A model generated the notes under the pieces. The model saw only the letters and a list, made by a program, of their open reading frames with translations, ran no database searches and had not been told where the DNA came from. Positions 26,411 to 35,045 of a stretch of 64,000 bases of DNA are shown in pieces; position 1 is the first letter of the stretch; each line of letters starts with the position of its first letter. The translations under genes and the position numbers were made by a program. The stretch is taken from assembly GCA_013001595.1 (NCBI GenBank), contig JABDMH010000056.1, positions 62,001 through 126,000 of the forward strand, given 5' to 3'. Origin of the DNA: Saprospiraceae bacterium (lineage in GTDB: Bacteria > Bacteroidota > Bacteroidia > Chitinophagales > Saprospiraceae).

Positions 26411-29400
26411 GTGGACACTCAGATTGGTTTTCTGGTTGGACTGCTTTTTGCCTGCAATCTGGCCATGGGTCAGGCACCTGTCAATATTTTATCCATCAAC
26501 CAAGGACTGCCCAAGAGTCAGATATATGACATTGTCCAGGATTCTTTCGGCTTCATCTGGATAGGTACCCGGGATGGATTGGTGAAGTATGATGGCAATA
26601 CCCCACAAGTATTTAGGTCTGGTGACGGAGTCACACCGTTCAACTACATTTTTGATCTTCATCTGGATAGCCGGAATCGTCTATGGATGACCAGCAATGC
26701 TGACTATCAGGGTGCCGCTTTTCTGGATCTCACTACCGGTCAGTTCCACCATATTAATCGGTCAAATTATCCCGGGCTTGCTCACGATGGCGTGGTGGCT
26801 GTGACCGAAGACCTTCACAAACAGATTGCATTACTGACCAGAGATTTTCAAGTGAGCATATTAAGCGCAGATCTGGATGCCGTCAGAACCTTTGATTTGC
26901 ATGCCTTCTTACCCAGTTTCGCTGAAACGCTCACCTCGTTTCATATCTTGGGCGACTCGAATGAACCTGGAGTATTTTGGATCGCTAGCTCAGGTTCAGT
27001 TTATCGATTCGACAGTTACATCCAACGTCTCGAACGTGTCATCGATGGTGTGCATTGGAATCCTACCGAACTATTCATAGATAACCAGCAAGATAGCATC
27101 CTCTGGGTGGGTCTGGAGCAATACGGCGGCCTTTTGAAGATCAACACCAGGGATCGAGATGATATTCAATATTTTTCCATGGATGGCAGTCGCGATACAA
27201 GTGGATTGCAAGTCGACGAGGTTGGACCCAGATTTAATGTCTTTGACCTGGGTAGGAAGTCGAGAGATGAGCTCTATATTACTACTGCTGATAGGGGACT
27301 TGGAGTATTTAATATCAACAGGGGCACATTCAATTTTGACCAACATTATACGGATGCTCTTGCAGGTGATTTCCTCAGAACACTATTTGTAAATAAAGAA
27401 GGTGAAGTTTGGATGGGAGCGGACAAATCAGGTTTGTATTATTTGCGACCAGAGCAGTCTCTGATCAAACTGAGACTCTTTAGGGACAACATCATTGATC
27501 GATCCCAATTTCATATGACCGATATCTTGCCTATTGACGATGATACTTTTATACTGACATTTTATCACTACCCCGAGGTGTGGATTTGGCATCGCAAAGA
27601 GAATAAGTTGGAGAAGGTCTTTTTCCGAGATAAAGAGCTCTATGCCACTGAAGTATTTGTCTGGGAGAATGAATACTTTCTGGCTACCAACCAAGGCATT
27701 AGGCGTTTGGATCTTCAGAATAGGAAGATTGTTTCAGATGAATTCTGGTCAGATATCGCAAAAACCAGCCTTATCAATAACCGTTTGCAAGACCATGCAG
27801 AGATCTGGTTCGTCGATTGGGGAAAGGGACTGACGCAACATCGTAAGGATAAGACTGTTCACTATCAAGGGGGTGAATCTGAGGGTCTAAAGCACACTTG
27901 GACACACGATCTTATATATGGCCCTGATGGCGAGATATGGCTGGGTCAGCAGAATGGACTCTATTCCATTGATCCGACTACCAGCGAAATATCAACTTAT
28001 TCCCATAGGGACGATCTTTCCGGATTTGTCAGTCCAAATTTTAAAGCACTTGCGTTTGATGAAGTTGGCTTCTTATGGGTTGGCAATTTTGGTGGAGGCA
28101 TTGCCTGCTTTGATCCCAGTACGAGGAAAGTGCTTTTTCAAATGGATATTGGACAGGGACTGCCTTCCAATAGAATCTATGATTTAATATTGGATGATGA
28201 TGGATATATTTGGGTGTGGAGCTCCGATGGTCTATGCTCTTTTTTCCCTGTACAGAACCTAGATGAGATCCAAGTACAATACTACCCGGAGACCAAGTTT
28301 TTTCCCGTGGGTAGACTGGGGGTGTGGTTTACTAAATTGGAGACTGGAGAGATCTTTTTCGGAGTTTCTGGTGGCTTTGCACATTTTGATCCAAGAATGG
28401 TAAGAGCTGGTGGCAGGGATCATTTGGATGATCCGATCATTACAGATTTTTCTGTACTCAATGGCAGTGTAAAGGAAAGCTTGAGCGTATTCAAAGACCA
28501 AATTATCAAATTAAAGCCACGACAGAATTTCTTTTCTATATCATTTAGTGCACCAAAATCAGGATTTGGCAAGCAACAAAAATTTCAGTACCAAATGCAA
28601 GGACTAGATCCTTCCTGGGTGCAAAGTGAAGATCTGCGTACGGTGACCTACACTGATCTCAGACCCGGCACGTATCAGTTTCAGGCCAAAGTAGGTGATC
28701 AGAATGGTCGCTGGAGTGAAGCGAGCGCGCCACTAAACATTGTCTTGGCTGCTCCATGGTACGCGACCAATGTGGCAAAGTTAGTTTGGATTCTGCTGGC
28801 TTTGGGTCTTTTGTATCTCATCAATCGCATTTTGATTTTTAGAGAACGTCTACGCAGTCAACTGGCTCTGCAAAAGGTGGAGTCGGAAAATCTACGCGAA
28901 TTGGATGCAGCGAAATCGAATTTCTTTGCCCAGATATCACACGAGTTTCGTACACCGCTCACGGTCATATTGGGCATGGCTTCCCGCCTGAAGCAAGATC
29001 TAAATGGACAGATCAAGGGAATAAAAGGCATAGATGCGATTGAGCGAAATGGAACACTCTTACTGAAACAGATTAATCAAATTCTGGATCTCAGTAAGCT
29101 ACGATCGGATACGATCTCGCTGGAGATGGTCCAGGGAGACGTGGTTTTTTATGTACGTTATTTGACAGAAGCTTTTGATGCTTACACGGCTTCCAAAAAC
29201 ATAGATCTGCATTTTGAAGCAGATCCAGATAAACTTTACATGGATTTTGATCCTTCAAGGATGAGAGACATTTTCACAAATTTACTATCCAACGCCATTA
29301 AATTTACAGGCCCTGGTGGTCAAATAGATATTCAGGTGCAGGGGAAGCATAGGGACAATAGTGATTATTTTCTCTTAACGATCGCTGACACCGGAATCGG

Positions 29401-30430
29401 GATTCATCCAGATGATCTCGCCAAAGTATTTGATCCTTATTATCAGTCCAAAGATGCTCAGAATAGACAGGGTACTGGATTGGGTTTGGCCACTACACAG
29501 CAATGGGTACAGGCGATGGGTGGTCAAATAACGGTAGAAAGCAAGGTCGACGTGGGTTCGATCTTTAAGGTCGAATTGCCCATTACAAGGGAAGCTAACA
29601 TATCAGATGGCTCATGGCAACAATTGGACAAAGTTGCTGCGAGCGACATAGTGCGTGATTCAACCATCACAATTTCGTCCCACAAGCCCATTGTCTTGGT
29701 GATCGAAGACAATCAAGATGTAGTGTCTTATATCGCGATGTGCTTGGGTGACACCTACGATTTACTATTCGCATACGATGGACAACAGGGCATCGACATC
29801 GCCATTCGATCTGTTCCTGATTTGATCATTACCGATGTGATGATGCCACAAAAAGACGGCTATGAAGTCTGTGCATATGTGAAGGCGCAGGAAGTATCCA
29901 ATCATATTCCCATCATTATGCTAACTGCCAAAGTCACGCAGGAAGAAAAGAAGGTGGGACTATCGCTGGGTGCCGACGCGTACATGACCAAACCATTTGA
30001 TGAACAGGAGTTATTGATCAGGGTGAACGGTTTGATTTCTCAGCGACGTACATTGCAGGATAAATATGGCGGATTCCGCTCTTCCGATGATCATCGAGAT
30101 GATACACATGATGAGCTCCAAGATCAATTCTTAGACCGCATTCAAGAATTCGTCGAGAAGCGCCTAAAAATCGAATTTAGTGTCGAGGATCTCGCAGCTC
30201 ATATGGGGATGAGTAGGGTCCAATTGTATCGCAAGGTGAAGGCACTCTCTGGCAAATCGGTAAGCATGTACATTCGGTTCATTCGTTTATACAAGGCCAG
30301 GCAAATGCTAAAATCTACGCAACTGACCGTTTCTGAAGTGGCTTACGCTGTGGGTTTTTCCGATCCCAGCTATTTTTCCAAAGCATTTAAGGAAGCTTTT
30401 TTATTATCGCCAAGAGAAGTACACGAGTAG
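26411..30430 (+). CDS. Hybrid two-component sensor/regulator (HTCS)
   Basis: A 1339-residue one-protein two-component system of the kind that controls polysaccharide utilisation in Bacteroidota. The start is GTG at 26411, giving a signal peptide (GFLVGLLFACNLAMGQ). A periplasmic Reg_prop double propeller (about residues 20-680; e.g. SFGFIWIGTRDGLVKYDG) is followed by a Y_Y_Y domain (TDLRPGTYQFQAKVGDQNGRW) and a membrane helix near residues 787-805. The HisKA phospho-acceptor is ISHEFRTPL (H844), and the ATPase domain contains ADTGIGI and GTGLGLA. The receiver has the phospho-acceptor aspartate in IITDVMMP (D1142), and the C-terminus is an AraC-type HTH (about 1240-1339). The ligand is unknown. 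Likely targets are the downstream module or the glycan genes at 9.9-20.4 kb (inference). Confidence 0.95.
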   Translation: MDTQIGFLVGLLFACNLAMGQAPVNILSINQGLPKSQIYDIVQDSFGFIWIGTRDGLVKYDGNTPQVFRSGDGVTPFNYIFDLHLDSRNRLWMTSNADYQGAAFLDLTTGQFHHINRSNYPGLAHDGVVAVTEDLHKQIALLTRDFQVSILSADLDAVRTFDLHAFLPSFAETLTSFHILGDSNEPGVFWIASSGSVYRFDSYIQRLERVIDGVHWNPTELFIDNQQDSILWVGLEQYGGLLKINTRDRDDIQYFSMDGSRDTSGLQVDEVGPRFNVFDLGRKSRDELYITTADRGLGVFNINRGTFNFDQHYTDALAGDFLRTLFVNKEGEVWMGADKSGLYYLRPEQSLIKLRLFRDNIIDRSQFHMTDILPIDDDTFILTFYHYPEVWIWHRKENKLEKVFFRDKELYATEVFVWENEYFLATNQGIRRLDLQNRKIVSDEFWSDIAKTSLINNRLQDHAEIWFVDWGKGLTQHRKDKTVHYQGGESEGLKHTWTHDLIYGPDGEIWLGQQNGLYSIDPTTSEISTYSHRDDLSGFVSPNFKALAFDEVGFLWVGNFGGGIACFDPSTRKVLFQMDIGQGLPSNRIYDLILDDDGYIWVWSSDGLCSFFPVQNLDEIQVQYYPETKFFPVGRLGVWFTKLETGEIFFGVSGGFAHFDPRMVRAGGRDHLDDPIITDFSVLNGSVKESLSVFKDQIIKLKPRQNFFSISFSAPKSGFGKQQKFQYQMQGLDPSWVQSEDLRTVTYTDLRPGTYQFQAKVGDQNGRWSEASAPLNIVLAAPWYATNVAKLVWILLALGLLYLINRILIFRERLRSQLALQKVESENLRELDAAKSNFFAQISHEFRTPLTVILGMASRLKQDLNGQIKGIKGIDAIERNGTLLLKQINQILDLSKLRSDTISLEMVQGDVVFYVRYLTEAFDAYTASKNIDLHFEADPDKLYMDFDPSRMRDIFTNLLSNAIKFTGPGGQIDIQVQGKHRDNSDYFLLTIADTGIGIHPDDLAKVFDPYYQSKDAQNRQGTGLGLATTQQWVQAMGGQITVESKVDVGSIFKVELPITREANISDGSWQQLDKVAASDIVRDSTITISSHKPIVLVIEDNQDVVSYIAMCLGDTYDLLFAYDGQQGIDIAIRSVPDLIITDVMMPQKDGYEVCAYVKAQEVSNHIPIIMLTAKVTQEEKKVGLSLGADAYMTKPFDEQELLIRVNGLISQRRTLQDKYGGFRSSDDHRDDTHDELQDQFLDRIQEFVEKRLKIEFSVEDLAAHMGMSRVQLYRKVKALSGKSVSMYIRFIRLYKARQMLKSTQLTVSEVAYAVGFSDPSYFSKAFKEAFLLSPREVHE

Positions 30431-30616
30431 AAGCTTGGCGAATAGATCCATTGGATTTGTTACTCCCTACTTTCCTATGCTCAGTTCTTATACCATCCCA
30501 CGACTGATTTTCGCCATGAAGAGAGTGCCCTTCCTTCTACAATAAAGAAATTAATGCCGAAGTATTGAAATTCATAGGGGTCGAATCACTTCGGCTTGAT
30601 GAGAACTACCATCTCA

Positions 30617-30685
30617 TGTAACATAGTTACCTGCCCGATGTAACATATCTCCCAATGTATCATAGATTATAGGTATTGTAACATA
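30617..30685 (+). repeat. Four-copy TGTAACATA repeat (candidate operator array)
   Basis: TGTAACATA occurs exactly at 30617-30625, 30639-30647 and 30677-30685, with one variant, TGTATCATA, at 30656-30664. Start-to-start spacings are 22, 17 and 21 bases. The first copy also forms the palindrome GTAACATAGTTAC (30618-30630). The array sits 43-111 bases upstream of the next gene and just after the HTCS, so it is a good candidate for an AraC-type binding region. Confidence 0.55.
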
Positions 30686-30727
30686 CGTCCAAGACATCGG
30701 CTGGTTCCACTGATATCTTGGAGGTCA

Positions 30728-31069
30728 ATGAATTGGTTGCGTCGCATGAATGCATGGATGAGATGGTGGGTTAGCTTACGGAACAAGCCGGAGAAAGAGA
30801 TTCCCGAGACCATATATTATGTGGCCGGTGATGGCCATGATGATAATGATGGCAAACATCCTTTGCGAGCATGGCAATCCATTGAGCGACTCAATGCAGA
30901 GAGAAGCAACATTCGAAAAAACGATCAGATTTTGTTCAAACGTGGATCTCAATATGCTGGAAGGCCTTTTTACCTCGAAGACAAGATGCATGTCACTGTA
31001 AGAATTGGTGCCTATGGCAGTGGACAACATCCCGTATTCCCTGATATCAAGAAAACCAAATTGAAATAA
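30728..31069 (+). CDS. Truncated N-terminal piece of a parallel beta-helix protein
   Basis: A 113-residue ORF. Residues 28-105 match the N-terminal cap of secreted right-handed parallel beta-helix proteins (pectate-lyase-like): IYYVAGDGHDDNDGKHPLRA, then KNDQILFKRGSQYAGRP and IGAYGSGQHPVFPDI. In the family this is followed by hundreds of residues of coils; here a stop comes directly after the cap. No signal peptide is visible: the first 27 residues are tryptophan- and arginine-rich. It may be a decayed fragment or a free-standing cap reused as a small protein. It lies 21 nt before the next gene. Confidence 0.5.
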   Translation: MNWLRRMNAWMRWWVSLRNKPEKEIPETIYYVAGDGHDDNDGKHPLRAWQSIERLNAERSNIRKNDQILFKRGSQYAGRPFYLEDKMHVTVRIGAYGSGQHPVFPDIKKTKLK

Positions 31070-31090
31070 TTAATCACAAAAAAAACAGCA

Positions 31091-31570
31091 ATGAAGACAT
31101 TTATTCAAACCGTGGTATGGCTGCTACTGGGCAGCATGACCGCATTCTCCCAAACCCTTTCTCCATCCGTGATAGCCCTTGCAGGTGGATTGGAGAAGAC
31201 CCCCAGTGGCATGACCCTCAGCTGGACCTTGGGTGAGCCGATCGTCGATCCCTTACGATCGGGCAATGTATACCTCACCCAGGGATTCCAGCAACCAGAC
31301 CTGAAAATCAGTACCGGTTTCGTCGATCCCGGCTTCGAGTACTCCTTGGAAGTATTCCCCAATCCTACGCAGGCAGACTTAATCTTGCAAAGCACCTATC
31401 AAGGTGAACTCAGCTTCCGTATGGTGGATGTCTCGGGAAGGCTGCTGCGCGAAGGAAATATGCAGACCAGGGAAGTCATCGATATCTCACCACTTAGCGC
31501 TGGGGTATATGTCCTATACTTTGTAGTGGAGGGCAAGATGGTGAGGAGTGAATTAATCAGCAAGCAGTGA
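31091..31570 (+). CDS. Small T9SS sorting-domain protein
   Basis: A 159-residue secreted protein. The signal peptide covers about residues 1-20 (VVWLLLGSMTAFSQ). A short conserved segment, SWTLGEPIVDP to YLTQGFQQPD, is found at the N-terminus of many small Bacteroidota surface proteins of unknown role. The C-terminal 75 residues are a T9SS type A sorting domain (EVFPNPTQADLIL, MVDVSGRLLREG, PLSAGVYVLYF). There is almost no cargo between the two. A 60-base stretch inside the gene (31201-31260) is 62% GC by hand count, clearly above most of the window. Probably cotranscribed with the fibre-like gene 64 nt downstream. Confidence 0.85.
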   Translation: MKTFIQTVVWLLLGSMTAFSQTLSPSVIALAGGLEKTPSGMTLSWTLGEPIVDPLRSGNVYLTQGFQQPDLKISTGFVDPGFEYSLEVFPNPTQADLILQSTYQGELSFRMVDVSGRLLREGNMQTREVIDISPLSAGVYVLYFVVEGKMVRSELISKQ

Positions 31571-31634
31571 GGCTGCCAGTGTGAACTTCTATTCAATGAT
31601 ATCAAACCAACAATCATTTTAAAATAATTAACAG

Positions 31635-33437
31635 ATGAAAACTAAAATATTACTTAGCATTCTTTACTTGTCCACGCTGGCAGGATATGTCCTAGCTCAA
31701 ATTCCTGGGTTTAATTATCAGGCGGTGTTACGCAGTGTCGATGGCGAGCCCGTGCCCAATGCAGATGTCAAGATCTTCTTTAACCTCACCGATGGTCCGG
31801 ATGGAGCTGTATTGTATCGTGAGAGCCAGAGTCTGACGACTAACGAACTGGGCATGGTCAATACAGTGGTCGGGACCGGCACGGTCGAGATGGGCTCGTT
31901 CGCCGACATCGTATCCGTAGAAAATCTCAACATCAAATTGCAGGCTGAGATACCCGGTGAGCCCAATATCGTAGATGTTGGATTTGGGGTTGTCGGGGCA
32001 GTGCCCTACGCCTTGTACGGAGAAGATGCCGATGCCGATCCGGAGAATGAGATGCAATCACTTAGTGTGGATGGAGATAGTTTGAAATTGAGTGGCATGC
32101 CGGGTGTGAGCTTGGAGGGGATAGCGAGTCCCTTTGTCAAGGTAGATAGTGGTTTTACGCTTGATTTAGAGGCATCAAATCAAAGGTCTCTAGTTCCTGT
32201 CAATCGATATGGATTATATAATAGTGGATTATATGTGAATGGTAATGGAATTCGAACATTATATGGTGCCTCTTGTATCACGAGAAATTTTGGTGGTTCC
32301 ACGGTATCTGAAAACTATGGCACATTTGTATCACTTAGGACGAGATCAAGACTGGGGGATCTTCGGGAACGTGCCCTAGGGGGTGATGACGTAATTCCCG
32401 ATGAAACTCCTGCATATGAAAAAACATCTGGTAATCATTATACAGCCGCGGTCGGTGATGAAAATATGGCATTCACGGCACATAGCGGTCCATATGGTGC
32501 CTTCTATTCTTATAGTACTAATAGCCAATTGGACAAGGGGTTAATTAGGCAAGGAAGTGATCATCCACAATTTCACCTAAGTTGTTCTGATGATGCAATT
32601 GGTCTGGATATCAATGCAAATGACGGATTTGCAGCGGGAGCTATTGCTATTAATAATGAAGGCAACCAGAGAGGTGCAGCCACCTATGGAGGCACTTTCT
32701 CAACCGCCAATGATGATGGACTTACTACGTTGACAGGATTTCTGCCTGGCTCCGATCCTACAAATGCCGTCAATGTACTTTTCAATGGAGCAAACTTAGG
32801 TGTACTTGATAACATCAACACCGAATCTGCCGCCACCACTTCCACTTATGGGGCCAATGGTCAGACCAATACCACCTCTGGTACTTTTGCTGGAGCACCT
32901 GATCATGGCGTGCACATGGTGTTTGGTGATGCGGGTGGATCGCCCACTGCCTACATGCGGTCCACAGCCACTGGCTCAGAAGTGGCTGCTAATATCCTCA
33001 CCATGCTGAGCGCGGCTCCCGGGAGATCTGACCGAGACGCTACCTTCGCAGCACCGATGGGCGGAGAAGCAGCTGCCTATGATCGTGGAACGGCACAAAT
33101 GATTAATGGTGAAGCCACCGTCGTATGTCCGGAGCACTTTCAGTGGGTAGCTGATGAGGCCTCAATGACTGTGACCATCACACCTTTATCTGCAGAATCT
33201 AAAGGTGTAGCGGTGATCGAAAAATCCAATGGTGGATTCAAAGTCAAGGAACTTCACGGCGGTACGGGCAACTATGCCTTCGACTATCTTGTGATGTGTA
33301 AGCGCAAGGGCTACGAAAACTTTGAGGTACTGCGTAAGAAGCCTGAAATGGCGCCAACTCATGATCAAAAGATCTTGGATAATCTGCCTAAAGGTCCGAT
33401 TAATAGCATCCGGGATTTAGCGAAAAGATCCGATTGA
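31635..33437 (+). CDS. Fibre-like surface protein with a mosaic middle region
   Basis: A 600-residue secreted protein with a signal peptide at residues 1-21. The N-terminal domain (GFNYQAVLRSVDGEPVPNAD to VVGAVPYALYGED) is the head segment found before tail-fibre or collagen-like surface proteins of Bacteroidota. The middle (about residues 165-345) is rich in Gly, Asn, Ser and Tyr. The C-terminal third is Ala/Gly/Thr-rich and ends in a conserved beta cap (GEATVVCPEHFQWV, GNYAFDYLVMCKRKGYENF). Base composition jumps: 62% GC at 31861-31920, 33% at 32161-32280 and 67% at 33001-33060 (hand counts). This implies the middle was exchanged. Probably an adhesin or fibre; function unproven. Confidence 0.75.
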   Translation: MKTKILLSILYLSTLAGYVLAQIPGFNYQAVLRSVDGEPVPNADVKIFFNLTDGPDGAVLYRESQSLTTNELGMVNTVVGTGTVEMGSFADIVSVENLNIKLQAEIPGEPNIVDVGFGVVGAVPYALYGEDADADPENEMQSLSVDGDSLKLSGMPGVSLEGIASPFVKVDSGFTLDLEASNQRSLVPVNRYGLYNSGLYVNGNGIRTLYGASCITRNFGGSTVSENYGTFVSLRTRSRLGDLRERALGGDDVIPDETPAYEKTSGNHYTAAVGDENMAFTAHSGPYGAFYSYSTNSQLDKGLIRQGSDHPQFHLSCSDDAIGLDINANDGFAAGAIAINNEGNQRGAATYGGTFSTANDDGLTTLTGFLPGSDPTNAVNVLFNGANLGVLDNINTESAATTSTYGANGQTNTTSGTFAGAPDHGVHMVFGDAGGSPTAYMRSTATGSEVAANILTMLSAAPGRSDRDATFAAPMGGEAAAYDRGTAQMINGEATVVCPEHFQWVADEASMTVTITPLSAESKGVAVIEKSNGGFKVKELHGGTGNYAFDYLVMCKRKGYENFEVLRKKPEMAPTHDQKILDNLPKGPINSIRDLAKRSD

Positions 33438-33461
33438 CGAGCAAATATTTGATTTAAGGTT

Positions 33462-33497
33462 TAGGGGCACGATGGACAAAATCGGGCCCCTATTTTT
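33462..33497 (+). terminator. Intrinsic terminator after the fibre-like gene
   Basis: TAGGGGCACGAT pairs with ATCGGGCCCCTA with one mismatch around a short loop, followed by five T's. It lies 25 bases past the fibre-like stop and would close the 30.7-33.4 kb transcript. The remaining gap to 33741 shows nothing else. Confidence 0.85.
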
Positions 33498-33740
33498 CCC
33501 TATTCAGCCAGGCATAAATGATCTTTAGTAGCAAAGAGGTGATGAGGAATGGATGGTGGCTCCATTTCTGAAAAAGGAGATAAACTTGAAATATGGACCT
33601 GTTTGTCGCTTAAGATGCTGAAAGTGAACCATTTCTTCAATTAGTTGTTTCCTTACACACGTGAGATAAAGGTTACCTTAAATGTGAAACATTCAGGCCT
33701 GATTTTTGCTGTGATAGTTTTAACACTCAAATGCTAAACG

Positions 33741-34217
33741 ATGAAGATAATGACCATTGGTCTCTTAGGATTGGGTTTGTTGTGCAGCTTTGCATTTACA
33801 CAACTCAACCCCCATCCGAATATGCAGTTAAACTTAGCATCGGACTCCATCATGGTGCCGGCAGTAGGCCCACAAGCCTTTGAGCAAGGAGTCAATGAGG
33901 TGAAATCCGAATTGATAAGTCCGTATGTATCCGTTTCCAATGGTTTCGCCGATGCATCTTTTCCTAACGCGATCAAGGTTGCGGCAGGTTTGACTTCAGC
34001 TGATTTGGTCATTTCTTCTGATGCAGAAAGATCCATTCAATATACCATGTCTGATGTAGACGGCAAAATCTTGCTCAAGCGCTTCTTTCGCAAAGAGCAA
34101 AAATTGCCCATCGGTCAACTAGCCCCGGGACAATATGCCCTGTACTTTTTTGCCGGTGAAAAAGTCGTACGTGCAGTGTTGGTTGAAAAGCTGCTTCCTT
34201 CGGCTGGCACCCTATAA
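33741..34217 (+). CDS. Small secreted protein with T9SS-like C-terminal domain
   Basis: A 158-residue protein with a signal peptide (IMTIGLLGLGLLCSFAFTQ). The C-terminal half resembles a T9SS type A domain: VISSDAERSIQYTMSDVDGK, then IGQLAPGQYALYFFAGEKVV. It lacks a clear PNP box at the start of that domain (FPNAI is the nearest) and has an extra 10-residue tail, so it may not be a normal sorting signal. Own transcription unit after the terminator at 33462-33497. Function unknown. Confidence 0.65.
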   Translation: MKIMTIGLLGLGLLCSFAFTQLNPHPNMQLNLASDSIMVPAVGPQAFEQGVNEVKSELISPYVSVSNGFADASFPNAIKVAAGLTSADLVISSDAERSIQYTMSDVDGKILLKRFFRKEQKLPIGQLAPGQYALYFFAGEKVVRAVLVEKLLPSAGTL

Positions 34218-34311
34218 GGTGTTCGCTCAGCCTTCTGATTCCTTTTCTGAAAGGTGTTGCTGTAGTCCTTTTGTCTATTTTAGTGCATCATTATCTGAAA
34301 TCACATAGGCT

Positions 34312-34935
34312 ATGCTGTCCTGGTTTGGAAAAAAGAAAAGGCAGAGGGGAAGCGCATTACGGGAGACTGCAGCAAGATTGAATCTCTCTTATAGTCCTGC
34401 AGACAAGCTTCATGTATTGAAGTTACTTTCTGATTTCAAATTATTTGGGGTAGGTACCCGGAGGACCGTTAAAAACCTACTCTGGAAAGATGATCATGAA
34501 CTGGATGTCAAAATCAGAATTTTCGACTACCACTACACGGTCAGCACCGGAAAATCGAGCAGTACATTTAAGCAGACGGTCTTTTTCGTGCAATCTAAGT
34601 CTTTGGGCTTACCGAAATTCTATATGCGGCCTGAGCATTTTTTACACAAGATCGGCAGATGGCTGGGCATAGAAGATATTGACTTTACCTCACACGAGGT
34701 TTTCTCTGATAATTATCATTTAAAAGGTAAAGAAGAGGGCATCATTCGCGATACTTTTACGGAAGATGTACTCCATTATTTCACTTTTGAAAAAGATTGG
34801 CACCTGGAAGGTCTGAATTATTACTTGATCGTATACAAGGATAAAGAGCGGATGCAACCGGATCAGATCGCTGATTTTTATGAGAAAGGTAAGATGATGT
34901 TCAACTTATTATCACAAGGAGGGTATAGCGTGTAA
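34312..34935 (+). CDS. Conserved hypothetical cytoplasmic protein
   Basis: A 207-residue soluble protein without signal peptide or membrane segment. The N-terminus is very basic (GKKKRQRGS). The rest is alpha/beta with VKNLLWKDDHELDVKIRIFD, QTVFFVQSKSLGLPKFYMRP and YFTFEKDWHLEGLNYYLIVY. The pattern of a domain measuring a small basic protein, then a beta-rich core, slightly resembles DUF3137-like proteins, but I do not recognise a family. Followed by an unknown membrane protein on the same strand. Confidence 0.6.
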   Translation: MLSWFGKKKRQRGSALRETAARLNLSYSPADKLHVLKLLSDFKLFGVGTRRTVKNLLWKDDHELDVKIRIFDYHYTVSTGKSSSTFKQTVFFVQSKSLGLPKFYMRPEHFLHKIGRWLGIEDIDFTSHEVFSDNYHLKGKEEGIIRDTFTEDVLHYFTFEKDWHLEGLNYYLIVYKDKERMQPDQIADFYEKGKMMFNLLSQGGYSV

Positions 34936-35045
34936 GGCGATTATTTAGACCCTGTGTTTCATCTTTTTAAGCTGGCTATATGGACGATGATTTGCCGTAA
35001 AATTTTTTGGCATCTTTCACGTTTTGAGTGTATATTGGTCTGTCT

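Noticed and set aside
30617-30685. TGTAACATA repeats as a CRISPR array
   Set aside because: Units are 9 bases with spacers of 8-13 bases, and no cas genes are present. An operator array fits better.
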